From NCBI GenBank assembly GCA_001804815.1, contig MHBI01000001.1, positions 31,866-95,865 of the forward strand: a stretch of 64,000 bases of DNA, given 5' to 3'. A program made the position numbers and the translations under genes. The notes beneath the pieces are model-generated. The model saw nothing but the letters and a program-made list of their open reading frames with translations, was not told the DNA's origin and did no database searches. Below, one piece after another: positions 55,901-63,172 of this stretch. Numbering within the stretch: position 1 is the stretch's first letter; every line of letters begins with the position of its first letter. The stretch is from Lentisphaerae bacterium GWF2_50_93 (lineage in GTDB: Bacteria > Verrucomicrobiota > Lentisphaeria > Victivallales > GWF2-50-93).

Positions 55901-58388
55901 CGAAATCTGCAGGATAATCGTCGGGGACTGCGGGCATAAGATGGTCTGGATAGGTTTTGCTGAAAATGACGAGAATAAGACCGTGCGTCCGGTAGCTTCG
56001 GCCGGTTTCGAGGAAGGCTATCTTGGGAAGTTGAACATCTCCTGGTCCGATACTGAGCGCGGCCAGGGGCCGACAGGGACTGCGATCCGCACCGGGGAGA
56101 TCTGCTACTGCAGGAACATGATCACCGATCCGAAATTCAAGCCCTGGCGCAATGATGCCCTGAAACGTGGATATGCATCGTCTGTTGTCGTACCCCTATT
56201 GGATAAAAGCGGGGCTTTCGGCGCGATAAACATCTATTCAAAGGAACCTGATTCATTTTCCGAAAAGGAGATGGATTTGATTTCCGAGCTGGTAGGAGAT
56301 CTCGCACATGGCATAATGGAGCTGCGCCTGCGCAAACTCCATGTGCAGACCGAAGAGGCCCTGATAAAGAGTGAAAGGCGCTACCGTACCCTGTTTGACG
56401 GCATGACAGAAGGTTTTGCGCTCCACGAGATCATCTGCGACGACGCCGGAAAGCCAGTCGACTATCGTTTCCTCGAAGTCAATCCGGCGTTTGAAAAGCT
56501 GACCGGATTGAAACGCAGGGACGTGCTGTATATGATGCATAGTGAGATCCTTCCCGGCGATGATCCGAAATGGGTCGAGATTTATGGCAAGGTGGCCCTT
56601 GCCGGTGAACCTGTCGAATTCGAGAACTATTCTCCTGTGCTCAAGAAGGACTTCCAGGTGTTTGCCTATTCCCCGGCGCCAAGGCAGTTCGCCGTCATAT
56701 TCCTGGACATCACGGAACGCAAGAAGGCTGAACGGGAGCTGCGCCAGGCGGAGAAAAGGCAGTCGATCCTCTCTGAATCCGCAGCCGCCATGCTCCAGGC
56801 AGTGGACCCCCAGGAAGTCGTTGACGAAGTATGCGGGAAGACCATGGAGTTCCTCGACTGCCAGGTCTTTTTCAATTTCCTTTTCGTCGAGGACAAGGAC
56901 AAGCTGCAACTTAACGCATATTCAGGAATCTCGGAGGCGGAATCACGCAGGATCGAATGGCTGGACTTCGGAACGGCCGTGTGCGGTTGTGTCGCACGGG
57001 ACGGGCAGCGCATCATTGCCGAAGACATTTTAACCACAGAGGATCCTCGCACGGATCTCGTACGGGGATATGGCGTGCGCGCCTACTGCTGCCATCCGTT
57101 GAAGACGGGCGATAAAGTCCTGGGCACAATCTCTTTTGGAACTAAAAACCGGGATAAGTTCTCACAGGACGATATTTCCATGATGAAGGCGACTGCCGAA
57201 TTGGTCACGGTTGCGCTGCAGCGCAAGGAATGGGAAAAGAAACTGGTCGAGAGCGAGGAGCGCCTGAGGCTGGCGCAGATCAGCGCCAACGTAGGAGTAT
57301 GGGAATGGAATCCGCAGAACGGCAGCTTTATTTCCACGCCTGAACTCTCCAGGCTTTACGGGGAATCTCCATATGCCATCACGAAATATCAGGATTTGCA
57401 GAGGAAGGTGCACCCGGACGACATTGCGCGGTTCGAGAAGGAACGCAGGGAGGCGATTGCCTCGCGGAGATCGTTCGATCTGGAGTTCCGTGTCAACTAT
57501 TCACAGGACGAAATCCGCTGGCTGTCATCCAAGGGCGGAGCCGTATATGATGATGATGGAGAGGTCATCCGCGTGTTCGGAGTAAATGCCGACATAACAG
57601 TACGCAAGATGGCCGAGGAGGTCTTGAAGCGCGACAAGGAGACCCTGGAGAGCATCGTCAAGGAAAGAACCGAGAAGATGCTGGAGATCCAGTTGGAGCT
57701 GGAGAGGGCGAAACGTCTTTCCGACATCGGTACGCTGGCCTCGACCGTTGCACATGAGCTGCGCAATCCTCTTGCAGCGATAACCATGTCCGCAGCCATA
57801 ATAAGGAGGAAGGCCAAGAATGAGATTGTCGAAGAGATGCTTGGGAACATAGACAAGATGGTGACCGAGAGCGACCAGATCATAAACAATCTCCTCTTCT
57901 ACTCCCGCCTGCGTTCGCCCCACCGTGAGAACATCGCCATATACGAAATCCTAGAGGAATGTGTTGATAACCTGAGCAGGCAGATCAAGAGGAATATACA
58001 TTTCAAAAGGAGTTTCGAGCCGCTGAAGGATGTCATGCTCAATGCCGATCCCCTCCAGATGAAGGAAGTCCTGCACAACCTCCTGCATAATGCCGCCGAC
58101 GCTGTTCCGGACGAGTGCGGGGAAGTCGAGGTGCTGGCTGAAGACACTCCTGAATCAATAAGGATCCAGGTAAGGGACAACGGCCACGGAATTGACGCCC
58201 AGCACAAGGAGAAGATCTTCGATCCTTTCTTTACGACGAAGGCGAAGGGTACCGGCCTTGGCCTGACAGTCTGCAACCAGGTCGTGAACATGCATGGCGG
58301 CTCCATCGGCATAGAAAGCGAGCTGGACAAGGGAACGACCATGACAATAACACTGCCGAAGAAGGAGAGGGGGCAGGGGAAGAGTTGA
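52941..58388 (+). CDS. Giant hybrid-sensing histidine kinase (7TM-like, 6 PAS, 3 GAF, HisKA, HATPase)
   Basis: A 1815-residue protein from ATG 52941 (GGAAGG four bases upstream; TTG 52929 with AGGAG is an alternative). Order: about seven N-terminal transmembrane helices (10-260), PAS (about 272), PAS (397), PAS (523), GAF (650), PAS (844), GAF (966), PAS (1147), GAF (1275), PAS (1441), then HisKA with phospho-acceptor His about 1605 (TVAHELRNPLAA) and HATPase with N box NLLHNAADAVP, G1 DNGHGI and G2 GTGLGL. It should autophosphorylate and pass phosphate to a separate receiver; the receiver gene 58821-59213 follows. Confidence 0.92.
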   Translation: MSFGKIKIPAWIPIPIFAFIIFAFVMIKPGFVYDPPYLLPALTLIFMVLISLHVAILAGRSYLVEHSASVLFIGCGTLVLGLAGALAVFPFDISSANRVITIYNSGACLAALFHLLGAITGFPDKSRIFRGGLTLLSSMYLAIFAITVLLAVGTSMGLMPVFFVDGKGATAWNVAALYASAGMFAASSVMMHIRCARGGSDFLKYYSVGLGLIAVGLIGVSFQVRLGCSINWTSRISQYLGCIYLMVAVITTFRRHGGWKISIEKALHDMEERYHALVETSPEAIFVNRENIIVFVNPAAVKLFGAESKEQLLGRSPFDLFVPEYHPLMRERIKTVLGGGLIPKIETNVQRLDGKKIDVEIIASLIVDSGVKSSQVMLHDITERKRTEEALRASEAKYRGLFESVQEGFYLAEAVFDEKGMLCDAIYREVNPAFLQLMGREREQVVGKRMKELVPNIRPGWFEAFGSVTLTGQSATHSEYSETFGRHFEAVIFRPAKGYFGVIVNDVTVRKQAEDALRSSEERLRMVLQSSSMGIFEVDLVSGEERWNDVEYELLGLKTGEIPPGPESFFRFVHPEDIKMLQANWDEALHSGKLDAEFRIVRADGEVRWLAGKGQFIVEKIKDSAGNFGRPIRFLGVNFDITERKRADEVRSFLAQTGSGSKGESFFNVLARYLAQSLQMDFVCIDRLDVDGLTAHTVSVWCDGDFEDNVSYALKDTPCGEVVGKTVCCFPASVCQFFPRDQVLRDRKAESYVGVTLWNLAGKPIGLIAVIGHKPLANRAQAEETLKLVSMRAASELERNQSDEALLNSRTAAMNLMEDADEARRKVEQKSLELRESQSDLNRAQAVAQIGSWRLDVQKNELIWSDENHRIFSIPKGAEMTYETFLSTIHPDDVLHVDQAWKDALKGEPYDVEHRIIVGGKIKWVRERAELEFDSKGDLLGGFGTTQDVTERKIREEELQRLNRTLKALSHSNQVMMRATSESEYMNEICRIIVGDCGHKMVWIGFAENDENKTVRPVASAGFEEGYLGKLNISWSDTERGQGPTGTAIRTGEICYCRNMITDPKFKPWRNDALKRGYASSVVVPLLDKSGAFGAINIYSKEPDSFSEKEMDLISELVGDLAHGIMELRLRKLHVQTEEALIKSERRYRTLFDGMTEGFALHEIICDDAGKPVDYRFLEVNPAFEKLTGLKRRDVLYMMHSEILPGDDPKWVEIYGKVALAGEPVEFENYSPVLKKDFQVFAYSPAPRQFAVIFLDITERKKAERELRQAEKRQSILSESAAAMLQAVDPQEVVDEVCGKTMEFLDCQVFFNFLFVEDKDKLQLNAYSGISEAESRRIEWLDFGTAVCGCVARDGQRIIAEDILTTEDPRTDLVRGYGVRAYCCHPLKTGDKVLGTISFGTKNRDKFSQDDISMMKATAELVTVALQRKEWEKKLVESEERLRLAQISANVGVWEWNPQNGSFISTPELSRLYGESPYAITKYQDLQRKVHPDDIARFEKERREAIASRRSFDLEFRVNYSQDEIRWLSSKGGAVYDDDGEVIRVFGVNADITVRKMAEEVLKRDKETLESIVKERTEKMLEIQLELERAKRLSDIGTLASTVAHELRNPLAAITMSAAIIRRKAKNEIVEEMLGNIDKMVTESDQIINNLLFYSRLRSPHRENIAIYEILEECVDNLSRQIKRNIHFKRSFEPLKDVMLNADPLQMKEVLHNLLHNAADAVPDECGEVEVLAEDTPESIRIQVRDNGHGIDAQHKEKIFDPFFTTKAKGTGLGLTVCNQVVNMHGGSIGIESELDKGTTMTITLPKKERGQGKS

Positions 58389-58820
58389 ACAGCCGAATAT
58401 CGAACAAGACCTAAGTATGGCGGTTTCGCCGAAACCGCCTCCGAGCCAGTTTCGGCGAAACTGGCATACTGGCCTCGCCAAGGTTGGAGCTAAGTATGGC
58501 GTCCCGAGCGCATAAACAGCCTCAGGACACCTCCGAGCCAGTTTCGGTTCCGATATTCATCGGGATAAACGACCCTTGCAAATTCATTCGAGGTTGGAAG
58601 TTCGAAGTTGAGTGTTCGATGTTCAAGGAGCGCCGGCGTACTTCGACCTTGCTCAGTACAAGTCTCGCCGGCAATGTTATTATAGACGCGTGGCAGGCGG
58701 ATAGGGTGCGAACGGATTGCAATAGTAATGGGGAATTGTTCGTAGTCAAGCCCGCAAGGGCTGTTCCTTTGTTTTGTTCGGAATTTGGAGCTTGGATTTT
58801 TTAAGACGGGAAAAACCAAC
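58389..58820. repeat. Repeat-rich gap between kinase and receiver genes
   Basis: Cruciform copy 3 (58413-58471), a degenerate fourth copy (about 58493-58550), a GCGCCGGCG...CGCCGGC pair (58626-58674) and a single REP-like arm (58736-58768: GTAGTCAAGCCCGCAAGGGCTGTTC). No gene. Confidence 0.6.
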
Positions 58821-59213
58821 ATGATAAAGACGCGTATAATTCTGATCGACGACGACAAGACACTTTGCGACGGTGTCGCATTCATACTGCAGGATGAAGG
58901 CTATTCGGTGATGAACACATCCGATCCGGACGCAGGGATGGAGCTGATTGAGAAGCATGTTTTTGACATTGCGCTGCTGGACTACAAGATGCCACGTCTG
59001 ACAGGTGTTGATTTCCTGAAGAAGATCAAGGAGAAGAATCCCGCGACCAAGGTGTTCATCGTCTCTGGAAGGCCCTTCATCGAAAAGGTGCTCGCAGAGG
59101 AGAATGTCTCCCATCTCGTGGAAGGCATCATAAAGAAGCCCTTCAAGGAGGAGACGCTGCTGGAGGCGGTAAAGGGGGCGGCTGCCGGGAAGAAGGAAGG
59201 AACAGTCGAATGA
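58821..59213 (+). CDS. Stand-alone CheY-like response regulator
   Basis: A 130-residue receiver domain only. Acidic pocket IDDDK (residues 9-11 area), phospho-Asp in IALLDYKMP (about 54), Thr/Ser in FIVSGRP (about 83) and Lys in IIKKPF (about 105). ATG 58821 (MIKTRIILIDDD) is chosen. The stop codon lies in a 15-base tandem repeat. Likely partner of the giant kinase upstream; it has no output domain. Confidence 0.93.
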   Translation: MIKTRIILIDDDKTLCDGVAFILQDEGYSVMNTSDPDAGMELIEKHVFDIALLDYKMPRLTGVDFLKKIKEKNPATKVFIVSGRPFIEKVLAEENVSHLVEGIIKKPFKEETLLEAVKGAAAGKKEGTVE

Positions 59214-59265
59214 CGAACAATCGAATGACGAACAATCGAATGACGAACAATCGAATGACGAATAT
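59206..59265. repeat. 15-base tandem repeat (4 copies)
   Basis: TCGAATGACGAACAA repeated at 59206, 59221, 59236 and, with changes, 59251. It overlaps the receiver stop codon. Similar words (GAATGACGAATA, CGAACAATCGAA) build the 97-base repeats at 60384-60674. Confidence 0.85.
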
Positions 59266-59306
59266 CGAAGGATTGGATAATAAATTCCTTTGAGGTTGGA
59301 AGTTTC

Positions 59307-59546
59307 CGCATGGAACGCCGGCACCCCTGCCGGCATCGGCGGTGGAGTGGGAAAGAAAAATCTGCCGGCAGGTCGCAGATCCCGGCCACGAAGTGCGTCG
59401 GGAGGTGCTGGCGGTCCGGAAAGAGCATGGTACGCCGGCACCCTTGCCGGCATCGGCGTGGGAGTGGGAAAGAAAATCTGCCAGCAGAGGTGCTGGCGGT
59501 CCGGGAAGAGCATGGAACGCCGGCACCCTTGCCGGCATCGGTGGAA
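59307..59546. repeat. GC-rich inverted repeat array, cluster 3
   Basis: Two to three units of the 86-base family, including the GATCCCGGCCACGAAGTGCG module. A GCCACCAGGTTGGTGGCG hairpin follows at 59550-59568, also present at 36896-36914. Confidence 0.8.
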
Positions 59547-59612
59547 CAGATGCCACCAGGTTGGTGGCGTCCCTATCTTTTTCGTAAATTCATTATTTAT
59601 CAGGAGCTACTT

Positions 59613-60284
59613 CTAATTCTCGATTACGCCCTGTGCGATGGCGTAGCGCGTGAGTCCTGCCGTATCCTGGATGTGGAGCTTCTTCTTCAGCTGCTGGCGG
59701 TGTTTCTCGACGGTCTTTATGCTTATCTTGAGTTCGTCCGCTATCTGTTTGTTGGCCAGGCCTTCTGCGACAAGCTGCAGGACCTCCATCTCACGCGATG
59801 TGAGATCCGAGCCGCGTGTCTTGATAAGTTTCCCGATTACAGGAGATTTCTGGAACTGGGAATGAATGCGTCTTGCGGCCGGTGAGTCGAAGAAGGTCTT
59901 GCCTTTCCAAACCTCGCGGACGGCTTTTGCGAGATTCTGCGCTGAAGTCATTTTCATGAGATATCCCGCCGCCCCCGAGGCGACAACCTGGCTGATATGG
60001 TCGTCGCTGCTATGCGCGGAAAGTATGATTATCTTTGTCGAAGGAACATACTGGAGTATCTGCCGGGCGGCTTCGGTTCCGTTGAGCATCGGCATCGAGA
60101 TGTCCATGACGACCACGGACGGATTGAGTGATCTGGCCAGCTCTACGGCCTGCCGTCCGTTTTCAGCTTCGCCGACGACTTCGATATCCTTCTCGCAGCT
60201 CAGCAGCGCTTGAAGCCCCTGTCTTACAACTGTGTGGTCATCGGCCAGAAGAACGGTAATGTTTTTCATGTAGGTCGCATCCAT
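59613..60284 (-). CDS. NarL/FixJ-type response regulator
   Basis: A 223-residue protein (ATG 60284, or MKNITVLLADDH at 60269). Receiver domain with ADDHTVVRQGL, phospho-Asp in VVMDISMP and Lys in GYLMKMTSA; C-terminal LuxR-type HTH with LTSREMEVLQLVAEGLANKQIADEL. It binds DNA when phosphorylated. Its own upstream region carries the GGTAGGGTTTTCCC motif plus degenerate copies in tandem repeats, so it may be the autoregulated factor of that regulon. Confidence 0.95.
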   Translation of the reverse strand: MDATYMKNITVLLADDHTVVRQGLQALLSCEKDIEVVGEAENGRQAVELARSLNPSVVVMDISMPMLNGTEAARQILQYVPSTKIIILSAHSSDDHISQVVASGAAGYLMKMTSAQNLAKAVREVWKGKTFFDSPAARRIHSQFQKSPVIGKLIKTRGSDLTSREMEVLQLVAEGLANKQIADELKISIKTVEKHRQQLKKKLHIQDTAGLTRYAIAQGVIEN

Positions 60285-60351
60285 CCATGTTAAAAATATC
60301 TGCTCATGAATCTAAATATAATATCAAATCATCGCCATTCAAATGGCATTT

Positions 60352-60370
60352 GGTAAGGGAAAACCCTACC
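60352..60370 (-). promoter_or_regulatory. GGTAGGGTTTTCCC regulatory motif (site 5, for the NarL-type regulator)
   Basis: Reads GGTAGGGTTTTCCCTTACC on the minus strand, 68 bases before the regulator start codon. It is the closest match to the perfect palindrome at 45789-45806. Confidence 0.65.
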
Positions 60371-60383
60371 AGGGGAGGAGATG

Positions 60384-60735
60384 AATGGAATGAATGACGA
60401 ATAGCGAACATCCGAACAATCGAATGACGAAGTGAATTGAGGCAATTGCTTCAAGCCAATAAGGGAAAATCCTGCCAGGGAATGGAATGAATGACGAATA
60501 GCGAACATCCGAACAATCGAATGTCGAAGTGAATTGAGGCAATTGCTTCAAGCCAATAAGGGAAAATCCTACCAGGGAATGGAATGAATGACGAATAGCG
60601 AACATCCGAACAATCGAATGTCGAAGTGAATTGAGGCAATTGCTTCAAGCCAATAATGGAAAATCCTGCCAGGAAAGAAAAGAGTGGGGGCGAATGACGA
60701 ATATCGAACAACCGAACAATCGAATGTCGAAGTAA
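60384..60735. repeat. 97-base tandem repeat array upstream of the NarL-type regulator
   Basis: Full copies start at 60384, 60481 and 60578, with a partial fourth to about 60735. Each unit contains AAGGGAAAATCCTRCC (TGG in copy 3), i.e. the regulatory motif with one change (GGTAGGATTTTCCC on the minus strand), and a CAATTGCTTCAAGCCAAT stretch. Period 97 is not a multiple of three, so frames in it are not genes. Confidence 0.85.
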
Positions 60736-60771
60736 ATAATATACAGAGTCATCCCACAGGATGACGGATGG

Positions 60772-61413
60772 ATGGATTGTTGGATTAATGGATGATTGGG
60801 TTTGAATTCAAAATAACACGTAAGCCATGGAAATACATGCGAATTATTAGAAAAGCATTTCGGATAATTTATCCATGTTGTTTTTGGTCTTATGGGAACC
60901 TCTAAAAATTCACATTTGGCGCGTTGCGGAAGATTTTTGAAAGCTCAAAAAGAATTTCTGAACGGAGGCGTATCCAAAGCGATACGCCGACAGAAGAAAT
61001 TATTTCTTGAGCCAAAAAGATCCGCAACCCAGAGGGCAACAAGTTCTCCTGGATATTGCATTTATTGTTGAGTTCAGCAATATCCACCTTGGCGGCATTG
61101 CCGCCAAGGCCGAGAACACTTTTGTGTCTCGGGGAAAACCCCGGTTTTCGAGGCGTCCGCCTCGAAACATCGGCCTCCCGGTATATTTTGCTATAATAAA
61201 AAGCAAAATGTAGGTTCTTATGGATTCTGGCTTCGTCCGGAACTCAGTCACAGCCCGTTTCAGGGCTGCTCCTGAATTCCACTCCTTGCCATAGCTCCAT
61301 AATTTATTGTTGCGCGCCATATGTCAATTTTTAGAGGTTCCCTTATGTCTTTGATACCCAACCATCCATCAATCCAGTCATCCATTCATCCATTCATCCA
61401 TGGGACGGCAGTG
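60772..61413. repeat. Dispersed 185-base repeat, copy interrupted by a MITE
   Basis: The flanks 60772-60893 and 61347-61413 together match the uninterrupted copy at 62957-63139 (shared core GCATTTCGGATAATTTATCC, ending CATGGGACGGCAGTG). The MITE sits at GGTCTTAT|GTCT. Confidence 0.8.
60894..61342. mobile_element. 449-bp MITE-like element with 30-bp terminal inverted repeats
   Basis: Terminal repeats 60894-60923 and 61313-61342 match at 28 of 30 positions and begin GGGAACCTCTAAAAATT. TTAT is duplicated on both sides (60890-60893 and 61343-61346), and the homologous copy near 63081 has a single TTAT and no insert. An internal long hairpin (about 60924-61028, TTGCGGA...TCCGCAA, with GGCGTATC/GATACGCC) lies in the left half. 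A 106-codon minus-strand frame starting at 61320 lacks recognisable transposase motifs, so the element is probably non-autonomous. Confidence 0.85.
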
Positions 61414-61474
61414 AATCTTTATTGCACTTCGACGTTCGTCATTCGAATGTTCGATATTCGTCATTCGTTTGTTC

Positions 61475-61515
61475 AGTAGGGTTTTTCCCTATCATCCGGC
61501 AGGGTTATCCCCTAT
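61475..61515 (+). promoter_or_regulatory. Two GGTAGGGTTTTCCC motifs (sites 6 and 7)
   Basis: AGTAGGGTTTTTCCCTAT (61475-61492) and GGCAGGGTTATCCCCTAT (61498-61515) in tandem, 59 to 99 bases before the start of the Cys-rich protein gene. Confidence 0.6.
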
Positions 61516-61573
61516 GGCGATCAGCTTGCGGAAATCCTATATTACCGAAACAAATTCAAACGGAGGGGGTATT

Positions 61574-61867
61574 ATGGACGCAAGATTACAGGACAAGACG
61601 GGTCTTTCGGTTTTTGTCAGACAATCGGCAAAGAGCGAGAAGTTCGAAGAGAATCTCAGCAATCTCAATGAGTCCATCAACAACCGGATGGGGAGATCAA
61701 GCTGCCACATGGCTGCAAGCTGTGCGTGGACCCAGTGCAACATGCGCTGTCTGATCCAGCACCGCCATGGCGAAATACGGAGCTCTTCCAGCTTAAGGCT
61801 CGTCCAGGACGGACCTGTGATTTGCCGTCATCCCGCAGCCAGGAAGCAGAGCAGGGTATGCGCATGA
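61574..61867 (+). CDS. Small Cys-rich protein of unknown function
   Basis: A 97-residue protein; ATG 61574 follows GGAGGGGG. The N-terminal half is polar and helical (SEKFEENLSNLNESINNRM). Cysteines cluster in CHMAASCAWTQCNMRC (about 44-59), with two more near the C-terminus. No family recognised. Its two upstream motif copies place it in the putative stress regulon. Another frame is also open over the second half, so the true C-terminus is uncertain. Confidence 0.55.
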   Translation: MDARLQDKTGLSVFVRQSAKSEKFEENLSNLNESINNRMGRSSCHMAASCAWTQCNMRCLIQHRHGEIRSSSSLRLVQDGPVICRHPAARKQSRVCA

Positions 61868-62020
61868 AGTAGGTACGTGCTTTAGCATGTACCATCTTAA
61901 TTTCTAAGAATGGGACAGGCTTCAGCCGTAGTTAAAGCTATTGCGGACACAGAAAGCCCGTCCCTGCTTTCAGAGTGTGCAAATATTCCTTTTGGCTAAA
62001 ATATCTTGTGAAGGTGAAAA

Positions 62021-62950
62021 ATGAAGACAATGAAGGCGATACGCTTCTATTCATATGACGGCCCGGAGGTCCTTCGATATGAGGAAATTCCCATGCCATC
62101 TCCCGAAAAAGGGGAAGTGCTGATCAAGGTCCACGCGGCAGGAGTCAATCCCGTCGACTGGAAGATCCGCGAAGGATATCTGAAGGACATGCTGGACCAC
62201 AAGCTCCCCCTGGTGCCCGGTTGGGATGTTTCAGGAGTCATAGAGGCGGTTGGAGCAGGCGTGGAGCGCCTGAAAGTCAAGGACGAGGTCTACAGCCGTC
62301 CTGACATTTCAAGGGATGGCGCCTATGCAGAATATATCGTGGTAAAGGAATCGGAAGTGGCGCTGAAGCCGAGGAGCGTCGACCATGTCCATGCGGCAGG
62401 CATACCGCTTGCGTCGCTGACGGCCTGGCAGTCGCTTTTCTGCACCGCCAATCTTTCAGCAGGGCAGAGGGTGCTGATACATGCCGCTGCCGGAGGGGTT
62501 GGAACTTTTGCCGTACAGCTTGCCAAATGGAGGAGGGCATATGTGATAGGAACCTCATCTGAACGCAACCTTGACTATGTCCGCAGCCTGGGCGCCGATG
62601 AAGTCATCGACTACCGGCGCGTGCCCTTTGAGGATGCCGTCCAGAACGTGGATGTCGTATTTGACACGGTTGGTGGCGACACACAGGAGCATTCCTGGAA
62701 AGTCCTGAAGCAGGGAGGGATTCTTGTTTCAATTGTAAGTCCACCGGCTGCGTGCGTGAAAGGTGTGCGGCAGGCATTTGTGTTTGTGCAGCCTAATTCC
62801 TGCCAGTTGAGGGATATTGCCGGGCTTGTGGATTCAGGGAAGCTCAAGGTCTACACGGAAGCCGTATTGCCATTGAGCGCGGCGCGCCGCGCCCAGGAGT
62901 TGAGCAAGGAAGGCCATATGCGCGGGAAGATAGTCCTGAAAGTGGCCTGA
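62021..62950 (+). CDS. MDR-superfamily NADPH:quinone oxidoreductase-like protein
   Basis: A 309-residue protein. N-terminal GroES-like fold with GVNPVDWKIREG, then a Rossmann part with VLIHAAAGGVGTFAVQLAK (A-A-x-G-x-G) and VFDTVGGDT. No catalytic zinc cysteines, as expected for QOR-type enzymes. Reduces quinones or enones with NADPH in the cytoplasm. Upstream bases 61868-62020 hold only short palindromic repeats. Confidence 0.92.
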   Translation: MKTMKAIRFYSYDGPEVLRYEEIPMPSPEKGEVLIKVHAAGVNPVDWKIREGYLKDMLDHKLPLVPGWDVSGVIEAVGAGVERLKVKDEVYSRPDISRDGAYAEYIVVKESEVALKPRSVDHVHAAGIPLASLTAWQSLFCTANLSAGQRVLIHAAAGGVGTFAVQLAKWRRAYVIGTSSERNLDYVRSLGADEVIDYRRVPFEDAVQNVDVVFDTVGGDTQEHSWKVLKQGGILVSIVSPPAACVKGVRQAFVFVQPNSCQLRDIAGLVDSGKLKVYTEAVLPLSAARRAQELSKEGHMRGKIVLKVA

Positions 62951-62956
62951 AGGGAA

Positions 62957-63139
62957 AACTGGATTACTGGATTAATGGATGATTGGGTTTGAATTCAAAA
63001 CAACATGTAAGACATGGAGATACATGAGAATTATTAGAAGAGCATTTCGGATAATTTATCCATACTGTTTTTGGTCTTATGTCTTTGATAATCAACCATC
63101 CATCAATCCAGTCATCCATTCATCCATGGGACGGCAGTG
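62957..63139. repeat. Dispersed 185-base repeat, uninterrupted copy
   Basis: Intact homologue of the sequence split by the MITE at 60894-61342. Imperfectly palindromic: GGATTAATGGATGATTGGG at the left and AACCATCCATCAATCC at the right. Confidence 0.75.
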
Positions 63140-63172
63140 TTTTAATTTAAGAAAAATAAAGGAGGATGTGAA

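Noticed and set aside
60384..60735. Possible CRISPR array
   Set aside because: Units are 97-base head-to-tail copies with no variable spacers and no cas genes nearby.
61000..61320. 106-codon frame inside the MITE as a transposase
   Set aside because: No DDE or HTH motif, no ribosome site and overlap with the terminal repeat. Kept only as part of the element.
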